Source: Meishania litoralis (GTDB taxonomy: Bacteria; Bacteroidota; Bacteroidia; Flavobacteriales; Flavobacteriaceae). From it: a DNA stretch of 64,000 nucleotides. The position numbers and the translations under genes are program-made. Where the stretch lies: positions 930,001 to 994,000 of the forward strand of contig NZ_JBHFPV010000002.1 in assembly GCF_042611095.1 (NCBI RefSeq), written 5' to 3'. Shown here in pieces: positions 1-6,759 of this stretch; the first letter of the stretch is position 1, and each line of letters starts with the position of its first letter. The notes beneath the pieces were generated by a model, which saw only the letters and a list, made by a program, of their open reading frames with translations, searched no databases and had not been told where the DNA came from.

Positions 1-480
1 AACCTTATCCAGTTTTTGTTGTTGAACCTCTCTGACCGTTGTCATGCCCAATTGCCTTGCTACCTTTTCGGCGGCTAGTTGGCTCCGTTTTCCGATAAAG
101 TTGTCCTTATACGCCTTTCCTTCAAAGTTTATGCGGTTTACATACAAATGGATATGGATGTGGCTCATATTCCGATGAACAAATGCAATCGCCTGTCGTT
201 CCTGTAATTTCATTTCCTTTACGAATCGTTCCGTGATTTCTCTTAGTTCCCTTGTCTTTAATTCCCGGCCATCTTCTATGGTGGGACTCAGTACAAAACT
301 CAATGTATTCTTTTTGCACTTGTGGTTTTGCGATTGTATGACCTTGAATTCCTGTGTAATTTCCTTGGGGTCACCCCCAGACAGATGTTGCCGATACACT
401 ACTTCGGCATCCTTTTCATCGTTCCAACCGTACCCCATAGAAGCTCCGGTATGCGATATGGATTTCCCAAGACCTATCAT
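1..480 (-). CDS. Relaxase (MobA/VirD2-type), N-terminal 160 residues, cut by window edge
   Basis: This is a nicking-transesterase of a mobilizable element: it should cut oriT and carry the single strand to the recipient. The open frame runs from ATG at 480 off the left edge. The three-histidine metal site typical of Pfam Relaxase is visible as HIHIHLYVNR around residues 107-116, and residues 1-20 contain a GKSISHTGASMGYG stretch where the family has its N-terminal catalytic region. The start codon overlaps the mobC stop (ATGA, 4 bp), so the two are probably translationally coupled. Family assignment is firm; the C-terminal half and any primase or helicase extension cannot be seen. Confidence 0.85.
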   Translation of the reverse strand, partial: MIGLGKSISHTGASMGYGWNDEKDAEVVYRQHLSGGDPKEITQEFKVIQSQNHKCKKNTLSFVLSPTIEDGRELKTRELREITERFVKEMKLQERQAIAFVHRNMSHIHIHLYVNRINFEGKAYKDNFIGKRSQLAAEKVARQLGMTTVREVQQQKLDKV

Positions 481-773
481 TTCTTGAAACCCAAAAGATG
501 TCTACGTATCTTATTTGCCAATTGCACTACTTCATCGGCCAGCTTCGGATTGCGCTTCCGGAACATATTTCCGATGCGTTTAAAGTTGAGTTCATACTTG
601 GCCAGCATCTTGTACATTTCGATCTGCTCCTTTGTAAAGCGTTCGATGATCCTGTCCTCAAATGCGGCACGGCGACAATACTCACTTATGGAAAGTCCGC
701 TCTTTTTGGCCTTGACCCTGAGCAGCTTCTTCTCATAAATGGAACATCGAAATTGTACGAACTCCTTTTTCAC
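477..773 (-). CDS. MobC-like relaxosome accessory protein
   Basis: A 98-residue basic protein directly upstream of the relaxase and overlapping it by 4 bp. The N-terminus has a short beta strand (FVQFRCSIYEKKLLR) followed by a SISEYCRRAAF helix, the ribbon-helix-helix pattern seen in Bacteroidota mobilization proteins. The C-terminal part (NFKRIGNMFRKRNP, then LANKIRRHLL) matches the MobC pattern, in which the protein helps open the DNA at oriT for the relaxase. The gene pair and its order support a relaxosome role. Start at 773 is the only good ATG in frame. No transfer (type IV secretion) genes are in the window, so self-transfer cannot be judged. Confidence 0.75.
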   Translation of the reverse strand: MKKEFVQFRCSIYEKKLLRVKAKKSGLSISEYCRRAAFEDRIIERFTKEQIEMYKMLAKYELNFKRIGNMFRKRNPKLADEVVQLANKIRRHLLGFKK

Positions 774-875
774 TTTTGGTATTTCTGGATATTATTTCCG
801 AGCATTTTTTTAATAGTCCTAATCGAGATTCTGTTTTAATTCACATATTGAAAACCCGATTGCTAGTTCCTATTC

Positions 876-929
876 TTTTGCGACCAACGGGAGCAAAAGC
901 GAGATTTGTCATGACAATGACACATCTCG
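876..929. other. Candidate origin of transfer (nested inverted repeats upstream of mobC)
   Basis: The 265-bp gap between mobC and the HTH gene holds two close inverted repeats: TTTTGC at 876-881 with GCAAAA at 893-898, and CGAGAT at 900-905 with ATCTCG at 924-929. Inside the second pair lies GTCAT (908-912) with ATGAC (917-921). Inverted repeats just upstream of mob genes are where oriT usually lies in Bacteroidota mobilizable elements. The nic site cannot be placed by reading alone; this is inference from position and symmetry. Confidence 0.4.
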
Positions 930-1038
930 AATTACTACTTACTAATAAATATTGGATACTATTTTCATTTTTAGTATTTCTGTATTCATATACTATTCTC
1001 AATCATTTTCTCGATTAAAAATTGATATCGGTATTGAA

Positions 1039-1335
1039 TTATTTTTTCTTCTTTTCAGGTGCAATTTTTTTATCGAACTCCCTATCCAAATAATCATCGG
1101 ATAGATTAGGTTCGCCCAACAGCCAAGCATCGATAATATCCTTATCGAAGAATTTCTGACGGATATGTTTGTTGCCGCCCATAGGTATCAACCGTAATTG
1201 AGTAAGTTTGTAAATCTTACTTTTTGAGAGTCCAGTATAGGCCACAAGGTCATCAACGTTCATCACTTTCTTTTGATGGGAAAGAAGCCCCTTGATATCC
1301 TTTAGGAGTTCTATCATGTCGTTTTCCGTTTCCAT
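1039..1335 (-). CDS. Excisionase-like helix-turn-helix protein
   Basis: A small DNA-binding protein with one winged HTH of the MerR/excisionase kind (HTH_17): VMNVDDLVAYTGLSKSKIYK is the helix-turn-helix, followed by the wing (RLIPMGGNKHIRQKFF) and DIIDAWL. Such proteins sit beside mobilization genes in Bacteroidota IMEs and act in excision or in regulating mob genes. The open frame extends to an ATG at 1395, but the preceding 20 residues look unlike the family, so the ATG at 1335 (METENDMIELL) is preferred. The C-terminus is lysine-rich. Function beyond DNA binding is inferred from context. Confidence 0.7.
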   Translation of the reverse strand: METENDMIELLKDIKGLLSHQKKVMNVDDLVAYTGLSKSKIYKLTQLRLIPMGGNKHIRQKFFDKDIIDAWLLGEPNLSDDYLDREFDKKIAPEKKKK

Positions 1336-1453
1336 AATTTTCGCTTTTAATAGAGCCGCAATGCGGCCTACTTGTGTTACAAATGTGCGATGCAATGTAA
1401 ATGGATGATAGCAAATGGAAGGGCGAAAAGGGGAAATCTCCCCCTAAGATCTT

Positions 1454-2125
1454 TTAAATATCCCCCAAAAAGTCGAAGAACGAGTCTATAAGTTCTTCAG
1501 TTTCTCTTGTTAAGGGGTTTTTATTATAACTTTTTGAAAGCTTCTTGGCGAAAATCAACTCCCCTTTATTGTAGATTTTCTCGGAGCGTTCAAAAGTTGA
1601 TAGATGTAGTCCTTTTTTGAACGGCTTGAATTTTTCCAATATGTACTTTAGTTCGGCCTGAGTGCAATTGAAATGCAGCACGGATTCATGGTCTTCGAAA
1701 TCGTACACCAGCACATTGTAGAAATGTTCGAATTCGTTCCGGTTTTCGTCCAAAAATTCATTGTTAATCAATGAATTATATATTCTCCTGAGGATATATT
1801 CATTGAAATCCATATGTAAACCGACCAGTCTCATGGAAGGGTTCCTATATCGTTTTCTTAATTTGTCCTTATAGGCATCCGAAATCAGTATCCCGAATAC
1901 GGTAACGACAAATGCGATTATCGGAATCGAGGCCAACCAGAGCTTTCCATAATCTACATAAAGGTCATAGGCCATATATAGAAAGAACAGCCCGAAAAGG
2001 GTCATACCGAAGATGAAACCGTTGTTTCCCCTTTTCATAAAGGTGGCATAGTCATCGTTGACCTTGGTTTTCCTTTCGTTCAGGGCCACCAGCCAATCCG
2101 CGATATGATCGATAATCTTTTTCAA
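1454..2125 (-). CDS. Hypothetical protein with two transmembrane segments
   Basis: A 223-residue protein that I do not recognise. Two hydrophobic segments lie at about residues 36-52 (FIFGMTLFGLFFLYMAY) and 63-81 (LWLASIPIIAFVVTVFGIL), leaving a short N-terminal and a long C-terminal soluble part of about 140 residues. The soluble part is rich in aromatic and charged residues and shows no catalytic motif. It lies between the excisionase-like gene and the toxin-antitoxin pair, so it belongs to the mobile element cargo. An entry-exclusion or defence role is possible, but the sequence does not show it. Confidence 0.6.
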   Translation of the reverse strand: MKKIIDHIADWLVALNERKTKVNDDYATFMKRGNNGFIFGMTLFGLFFLYMAYDLYVDYGKLWLASIPIIAFVVTVFGILISDAYKDKLRKRYRNPSMRLVGLHMDFNEYILRRIYNSLINNEFLDENRNEFEHFYNVLVYDFEDHESVLHFNCTQAELKYILEKFKPFKKGLHLSTFERSEKIYNKGELIFAKKLSKSYNKNPLTRETEELIDSFFDFLGDI

Positions 2126-2221
2126 TTTTCCTGGCTATTGATTTCAAGATAGTTAAAAAGGATTTGTGCTCTAAATGATTATCGATGGGATGCCAGATTA
2201 ACTGGACGGAAGTATCAAAAA

Positions 2222-2395
2222 GTTTTGTGGGCAGGGAGAAGAAAGGTCATGCGGCCTTTTGCTGCATGTGCTTTCGTGCGGCACCGAGGGTGTCGGGCAA
2301 GCTGTAGCGGAAAGACGACCGTTGCAGACTGGCGAAGCGTGTCCGCAAGGGGAGGATCGGAGCGGAAGGTCTGGCCGACTTCCGGAGGGGCTTAA
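2222..2395. repeat. GC-rich direct repeat, left copy, flanking the toxin-antitoxin pair
   Basis: About 170 bp that recur in the same orientation at 3796-3968, on the far side of the toxin-antitoxin operon. The best-kept core is GTAGCGGAAAGACGACCGTT at about 2308-2327, followed by a GACTGGCGAAGCG block and a GGGGAGGAT block. The two copies differ by scattered substitutions, and I judge them roughly 80% identical by eye. They are clearly more GC-rich than the surrounding DNA. No convincing ORF runs through both copies. The pair could be insertion scars or structural RNA-like elements; the repeat structure is certain, its nature is not. Confidence 0.75.
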
Positions 2396-2421
2396 GAACA
2401 TTAAGGATACTCGTAGGAACT

Positions 2422-3078
2422 TCAGGTGTTTTCGATGCGAAATGTTTCAAGGGCTTCCTCGATATCCTCCTTAATAAACTCCCAATACTTTCCCCGTAGG
2501 CAAATGGGATCGAAATCCTCATCGGCCCTTTCGAAATTGGTTAAATTTTCAAGTATCAAATTCCTATCATGGCCATAGGGGTATCGCCTTTGGTGCAATT
2601 CCAGCATCTCCCCTATTCCATAAACGGTAAGAAGTTCGTGCAGGTCCCAAAAGTCCTTTTTTCGTCCTTCCCGTTGCACTACATCCAATTTCATGGCAAT
2701 TATTTCTTCAACAGTGGCCATACGGATTCCGTCCTTGATTTTTACTGGAGCTATAAAACCATCGGTATGGAATACGTCCAACTTTATGGCGTTTTCCTTA
2801 TCCTTTCCAATGAGATAGGATTTTCCCATTCCAGGGAACAGTTCCCGGATATCGTCCACATATGGAAACTCTTTGTCCAAATAGTTATCGATGCTGTTAA
2901 AGTCAATGGATCCATAGGGCAAATCACTGAACAGGTCTATGTCCACCGATTCCCGATGACCCATCTGTAGACTCAGGGAAGTTCCACCGACCAATCGAAA
3001 ACCTTCAAATTCCTTTGCTCCCATTAATTTGACGAGGCTTTCTTTGAGCAGATTGTTTACGGTTTTGTAATGGAGCAA
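2422..3078 (-). CDS. AbiEii/AbiGii-family nucleotidyltransferase toxin
   Basis: The toxin of a type IV (AbiE-like) toxin-antitoxin pair, a DNA polymerase beta-like nucleotidyltransferase that in characterised members transfers nucleotides to RNA targets and arrests growth. The fold signature is GGTSLSLQMGHRESVDIDLF at residues 31-50: the GG(T)S motif followed by the DxD-type metal ligands DID. A second conserved block is IAMKLDVVQREGRKKDFWDL, the K...R.KD pattern of this family. Length (218) is in the short range of the family. It starts 10 bp after the stop of the antitoxin gene, in one operon. Target and effect (phage abortive infection or plasmid stability) are not shown here. Confidence 0.85.
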   Translation of the reverse strand: MLHYKTVNNLLKESLVKLMGAKEFEGFRLVGGTSLSLQMGHRESVDIDLFSDLPYGSIDFNSIDNYLDKEFPYVDDIRELFPGMGKSYLIGKDKENAIKLDVFHTDGFIAPVKIKDGIRMATVEEIIAMKLDVVQREGRKKDFWDLHELLTVYGIGEMLELHQRRYPYGHDRNLILENLTNFERADEDFDPICLRGKYWEFIKEDIEEALETFRIENT

Positions 3079-3088
3079 ATTAATGAGT

Positions 3089-3565
3089 TTAAGGTGAAGT
3101 TGTCATATCATTCATGGAGTTGGTGACCGCAGCAACCTTTTTTGCACCATAAAATCGAGAAATCTCATTTTTTTCCAGAGCATTACCACGTTCCAGGACG
3201 CGGCGAATAACCGCTTTGTATTTCCCTTTCCAATCGATTTTTTCGATATCCGTATCCCAGAAAAGGGATTTTCGCAAAATCGAAAAATCAGGTGTCCTCG
3301 TGTTCCGTCCCTCTTTCTCTTTCTTGATGTCATAAAAAGCCTGTAAGAGAACCAAACTACCTTCCTTCAGTCCTAGTTTACTCTCGATCTTAAGGGCCAA
3401 AGCCGTATTAAGGTCGCGCCGCTCATTGGTAATGGCATTAAGCGTCTGGGGATGTTCCCCAATGGACAGGGCAAAAGGGCGTTGCTTAAGGGACCGCTTT
3501 TTCAGTTCCCTTTTCAGCACCCTGCCCGGATGTATTCCCTTATATTTTTCGGCATACGCAATCAT
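3089..3565 (-). CDS. HTH antitoxin partner of the AbiEii toxin
   Basis: A 158-residue protein with an N-terminal XRE/HigA-like HTH: IHPGRVLKRELKKRSLKQRP leads into a recognition helix region with TLNAITNERRDLNTALALKIE, the plasmid-maintenance antidote pattern. The C-terminal half (KGKYKAVIRRVLERGNALEKNEISRFYG, shortened here) would be the toxin-neutralising part. It is first in the operon, which fits an antitoxin that represses its own promoter. A -7 box ends only 4 bases before this ATG, so the mRNA is probably leaderless; conserved residues begin at position 11, so no later start is plausible. Confidence 0.8.
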   Translation of the reverse strand: MIAYAEKYKGIHPGRVLKRELKKRSLKQRPFALSIGEHPQTLNAITNERRDLNTALALKIESKLGLKEGSLVLLQAFYDIKKEKEGRNTRTPDFSILRKSLFWDTDIEKIDWKGKYKAVIRRVLERGNALEKNEISRFYGAKKVAAVTNSMNDMTTSP

Positions 3566-3569
3566 GTTA

Positions 3570-3591
3570 CAAATATAAACAAATTTGTTTA
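3570..3591 (-). promoter_or_regulatory. Promoter and palindromic operator of the toxin-antitoxin operon
   Basis: On the minus strand TATATTTG (3577-3570) fits the Bacteroidota -7 consensus TAnnTTTG. Overlapping it is a perfect 16-bp palindrome, TAAACAAATTTGTTTA (3576-3591). A repressor bound there would block the polymerase, which is the usual autoregulation of HTH antitoxins. The palindrome and box are directly visible; the binding is inferred. Confidence 0.6.
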
Positions 3592-3795
3592 CGTTTTATT
3601 GCAAGATGCATGCCGTTTTTAGTGGGTTTAACTTTTTTCAGGGATAACCTGACCAACGCAAAATGGTAAAATTGGACATTGCTATTTAGTTCCATTGGAT
3701 TATTTGGTCGATTAAAAGTTACCTTCATTTTCTGCACTTTCAGTTATCAGGTATATTTCAATCCCATACGCGTCGATAATCGGGCGGAAAATTAG

Positions 3796-3968
3796 GTTTT
3801 TGTGGAAAGGGAAAGGAAAGGTCAAGTGGCCCTTTTGCCAGTTGTGTTTTCGCTAGGCCCCGAGGATGTCGGGCAACCTGTAGCGGAAAGACGACCGTTG
3901 CGGACTGGCGAAGCGCGTCCGCATGGGGAGGATTGGAGCGGAAGGTTGACCGGCTTCCGGAGGTTGAC
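3796..3968. repeat. GC-rich direct repeat, right copy
   Basis: Second copy of the repeat at 2222-2395, same orientation, keeping the GTAGCGGAAAGACGACCGTT core and the GACTGGCGAAGCG block. Together the copies bracket the toxin-antitoxin operon and its promoter. The rest of the 3592-4208 interval holds no gene that I can support; short ORFs through it are products of the GC-rich repeat. Confidence 0.75.
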
Positions 3969-4208
3969 AACGTTTAAATATTTTTTGAAAATTACGCTTT
4001 TCAGTAAGGAAATTTTATCCAAACATAGTATCTTAGGAATTCTCTTACGAGAAACTTTCCCCCAAATAAAAATGCAAGAAGTATTATGCTATGGCCCCTG
4101 GGACTATGGATAGAACGTTTTTGATTAAATAACTAGAAATGCTGCATACGTTATTGAAAATTGGGGAATGGCAAAGCCAAAGAGAGAAACAAATTGGGAA
4201 ATTTTTTG

Positions 4209-4268
4209 AACCCCTGCCAAGATTCGAACTTGGAACCTGCACTTTCGTTAGTACTGCTCTATCCAATT
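4209..4268 (-). pseudogene. tRNA-like 3' fragment fused to the first CRISPR repeat
   Basis: Read on the minus strand, this has a D-loop and 3' D-stem (AATTGGATAGAGC), a weak anticodon arm, a perfect T-arm (CCAAG, TTCGAAT, CTTGG) and a 3' acceptor strand CAGGGGT. The anticodon arm pairs only with a 6-base loop lacking a proper U33, so no anticodon is assigned. The 5' half (acceptor and first D-stem strand) is missing and replaced by CRISPR repeat sequence. The 10 bases 4259-4268 belong to both. It is a broken tRNA gene or tRNA-derived attachment remnant and is unlikely to be functional. Confidence 0.7.
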
Positions 4269-4506
4269 AGAAACTAGGATTGAAACTTCCGTTGACCAGA
4301 TAAATGAGGGCTTTGAGACTAGATTAAATACCTATCCAATTAGAAACTAGGATTGAAACAAAAACAAAAAATAAGATGGCCGAATTTTCACCAACATTAA
4401 ATACCTATCCAATTAGAAACTAGGATTGAAACTGCGCGACACTACCTATAAGATGGTAGAGGCCACCAAATTAAATACCTATCCAATTAGAAACTAGGAT
4501 TGAAAC
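4259..4506 (+). CRISPR. Short CRISPR array (4 repeats, 3 spacers), no cas genes nearby
   Basis: The 36-bp repeat begins TTAAATACC and ends GGATTGAAAC; intact copies lie at 4324-4359, 4397-4432 and 4471-4506. The first copy (4259-4286) keeps only the last 28 bases and is preceded by the tRNA-like fragment. Spacers are 37, 37 and 38 bp (4287-4323, 4360-4396, 4433-4470) and unrelated to each other. The GAAAC 3' end is typical of type I/III repeats and sets the + orientation. The last repeat ends 13 bp before the integrase stop codon. No cas gene or obvious leader is in the window, so processing would need Cas proteins encoded elsewhere. Confidence 0.9.
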
Positions 4507-4518
4507 TGGCCAAAAAAA

Positions 4519-5775
4519 TCAATTATAAATAATAACCTCCTTTGCAGTTTTATTTCTTGACCGCATCGTTTCCATTAAATTCTGCATATCCTCCCCTACC
4601 TTTTTTTCAACCACCCTGGCATAGATTTGAGTAGTTGACAATTTGGTATGCCCTAAAAGCTTTGACACAGTTTCGATGGGTACACCGTTTGATAGTGTAA
4701 TCGCAGTTGCAAAGGTATGCCGCGCCGTATGAAAGGTCATCTTTTTGTGAATCCCACAGACTTTGGCAATATCCTTTAAGGTGCGGTTCATCATTTGGTT
4801 GCTATAAATGGGCAGCAATTTCCCCTGCTCCTTCAAGTCTTTTTCATCATGGTACTTTTCAATGATTTCCATGGCCCTTGGCAACAATGGAATCTTTAAA
4901 GGTTCATCGGTTTTGGTACGTTTGGTGTAGAGCCAATCATTACCGTCAATGCCCTTTACCAAATGATCCGCTTTCAGTTCCTGGACATCAACATAAGACA
5001 ATCCGGTATAACAGGCAAAAACGAAAAGGTCTTTGATACGTTCCACAGTAACATCCTTAAAAATGGTTTCCTCGATCAACCCCAAATCACGTTCGGTCAA
5101 ATACTGGCGTTCCACTTTTTCAAAACGCAGTTTAAAGTTGATGAAAGGGTCTTTTTCCAACCATTCCAGTTTTACGGCCAATCTTGACATCTTTTTCAGA
5201 CGTTCCATATGCTTCATCGTTCCGTTGTTGGCACAGCCCATCCGAGTAGCTGGTTTGTACTTTCTAATATATTGTTCAAAATCAACGATAAAACCATAAT
5301 TGAGTTTTTTAAGTGGTATGTCCTCCACTCCTCTTTCCTCCGTTAAAAACTCTTTGATACAACGTTCAGTACTATAGTAGTTTTTTATGGTGCCTTTTCT
5401 GAGAACAGCACTCATAGTAGTATTGTGATAGGTAATCAAATCCAATAGGCTTTTGCCCCTATCGTCTTCCTTCAAATACCTTGCCTTGACCGCTGCAGAG
5501 GTAATATCCACATCTTCCAGTAAAAGTTGCCGATGGGCCTCGTGCAGTCCGGTAAAAACCTGATCGAGATACTTGTTCAGTGAAATAACGTACTTGGAAA
5601 ATCCCTTCCCTCTTTTCCGTTTTTCGTCCCAAAGGGACGCCTCCAATTCCCGATTTAGACTGAATTCGGCTCTTTTGCCGTCTACTGTGACTCGGGCATA
5701 GAGTTTTAGTTTTCCTGTTTCCTTATTGAGCTTTCGGGTAACGAAAACGACTGATAATCTACTGTTTTCTAACAT
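4519..5775 (-). CDS. Tyrosine recombinase / integrase of the mobile element
   Basis: Site-specific integrase with the three-part layout of Bacteroidota tyrosine recombinases: an arm-binding N-terminus (SVVFVTRKLNKETGKLKLYA), a SAM-like core-binding domain and the catalytic domain. Visible catalytic pieces are the beta-hairpin lysine region (YTKRTKTDEPLKIPLL), HTARHTFAT (HxxR), LLGHTKLSTTQIYARV (H and the nucleophilic Tyr). The first Arg position reads TGLSYVDV, with Ser instead of Arg, as in IntDOT-like enzymes. The frame is open to an ATG at 5817, but MLENSRLS at 5775 fits the family start better. Its promoter end lies about 230 bp from the 3' end of tRNA-Pro, the usual layout of an integrase next to its attachment site. 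Confidence 0.9.
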   Translation of the reverse strand: MLENSRLSVVFVTRKLNKETGKLKLYARVTVDGKRAEFSLNRELEASLWDEKRKRGKGFSKYVISLNKYLDQVFTGLHEAHRQLLLEDVDITSAAVKARYLKEDDRGKSLLDLITYHNTTMSAVLRKGTIKNYYSTERCIKEFLTEERGVEDIPLKKLNYGFIVDFEQYIRKYKPATRMGCANNGTMKHMERLKKMSRLAVKLEWLEKDPFINFKLRFEKVERQYLTERDLGLIEETIFKDVTVERIKDLFVFACYTGLSYVDVQELKADHLVKGIDGNDWLYTKRTKTDEPLKIPLLPRAMEIIEKYHDEKDLKEQGKLLPIYSNQMMNRTLKDIAKVCGIHKKMTFHTARHTFATAITLSNGVPIETVSKLLGHTKLSTTQIYARVVEKKVGEDMQNLMETMRSRNKTAKEVIIYN

Positions 5776-5935
5776 GTTACATAGCTTTAAATTAGTGAAT
5801 AAAATGGCAAAAAACACAGGGTTAAATACCTTCTAAAGCTACTTCAATGTACAAAAAATACGATGGAGATCAATTCCCGATTTGGACACCAATGCGGTGT
5901 TTTTATATGGTTTCATGAGGTTTCATTTGGCACCC

Positions 5936-5977
5936 CAAAAAAACATAAAACGTTGCAAATCAGGTGATTTGCAACGT
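5936..5977 (-). terminator. Intrinsic terminator downstream of tRNA-Pro
   Basis: A perfect 13-bp inverted repeat (5950-5977, ACGTTGCAAATCA and its complement with a 2-base loop) is followed on the minus strand by a T-rich run (complement of 5936-5949). It lies 26 bp past the tRNA-Pro 3' end and separates the tRNA from the integrase gene. Confidence 0.8.
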
Positions 5978-6003
5978 CATGCAACTATATGAAAATAGTT
6001 AAG

Positions 6004-6078
6004 TCGGGGTGGCAGGATTCGAACCTGCGACCTCCTGCTCCCAAAGCAGGCGCGATAACCGGGCTACGCTACACCCCG
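6004..6078 (-). tRNA. tRNA-Pro(UGG)
   Basis: The minus strand folds as a full cloverleaf: acceptor CGGGGTG paired with CACCCCG, discriminator A, anticodon stem CCTGC/GCAGG around the loop TTTGGGA (anticodon TGG), and T-arm GCAGG/CCTGC with TTCGAAT. CCA is not encoded. Its 3' end faces the integrase and is the likely attachment site of the mobile element; the 5' end is duplicated in the tandem repeats upstream of it. Confidence 0.95.
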
Positions 6079-6436
6079 ATACAGTTTATAAAACTGAAAA
6101 ACAAAATTTCAAAAAACCCATTTTCAAAAAACTACTTCTTAAAGTAGCCCGCCGGGCGGAGTTTAGACCGAGCGAAGTCGAGGTCCTACACCCCGATACA
6201 GTTTGTAAAACTGAAAAACAAAATTTCAAAAACCCCATTTTCAAAAAACTACTTCTTAAAGTAGCCCGCCGGGCGGAGTTTAGACCGAGCTAGTCGAGGT
6301 CCTACACCCCGATACAGTTTGTAAAACTGAAAAACAAAATTTCAAAAACCCCATTTTCAAAAAACTACTTCTTAAAGTAGACCGCCGGGCGGAGTTTAGA
6401 CCGAGCGAAGTCGAGGCCCTACACCCCGATACAGTT
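6072..6436. repeat. Three 117-bp tandem repeats containing copies of the tRNA-Pro 5' end
   Basis: Units begin at 6072, 6189 and 6305 (periods 117, 116, 117) with a partial fourth at 6422-6436. Each starts with CACCCCGATACAGTT, which on the minus strand is the tRNA-Pro upstream region plus the first bases of the tRNA. Each unit then carries an AT-rich stretch with the small inverted repeat CAGTTTGTAAAACTG, and a GC-rich block with CCCGCCGGGCGG. Copies differ by a few bases only. Each unit thus repeats the tRNA promoter region and start but not the rest of the tRNA. There is no protein gene in the 6079-6553 interval. Confidence 0.9.
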
Positions 6437-6553
6437 CATCAGAACTGAAAATTCAATATTTGTTCAAATAAGAACTTATAGCGGATTTATCCGCCCAAGC
6501 CTTAAAATCAAAATTTAAAAGCCCTCCTCCACATCCGTTTCGGAGGGCGAAGG

Positions 6554-6637
6554 CGGAGAGAATGGGACTCGAACCCATGCGACACTTGCGCGTCGACAGA
6601 TTAGCAATCTGCTCCGTTACCACTCCGGCACCTCTCC
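6554..6637 (-). tRNA. tRNA-Ser(GCU)
   Basis: Acceptor GGAGAGG pairs with TCTCTCC, discriminator G. The anticodon loop TTGCTAA gives GCT, within stem CAGAT/ATCTG. There is a long variable arm as expected for class II tRNAs, and a T-arm ATGGG/CCCAT with TTCGAGT. CCA is not encoded. Confidence 0.95.
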
Positions 6638-6759
6638 TATTATTTCAAATGAACATACCGCCAAAATCATAACGGCAAAATGCGGTTGCAAATGTACATT
6701 TTTCCCAAGCTATTAAGCAATAATTTATTTACTTTTTTTATTTCCCGAAAACGAAGTGC

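Noticed and set aside
2198..2522. Several ORFs of 67-91 aa through the GC-rich repeat
   Set aside because: The reading frames are not kept between the two repeat copies, so they are not selected as coding.
5822..5831. TTAAATACC near the integrase promoter, equal to the first bases of the CRISPR repeat
   Set aside because: Only nine AT-rich bases match and the rest of the repeat is absent; chance is sufficient.
6009..6293. ORF on the plus strand starting with MAGFEPATSC
   Set aside because: It is the complement of tRNA-Pro and the 117-bp repeats; this peptide is a well-known false translation of tRNA genes.
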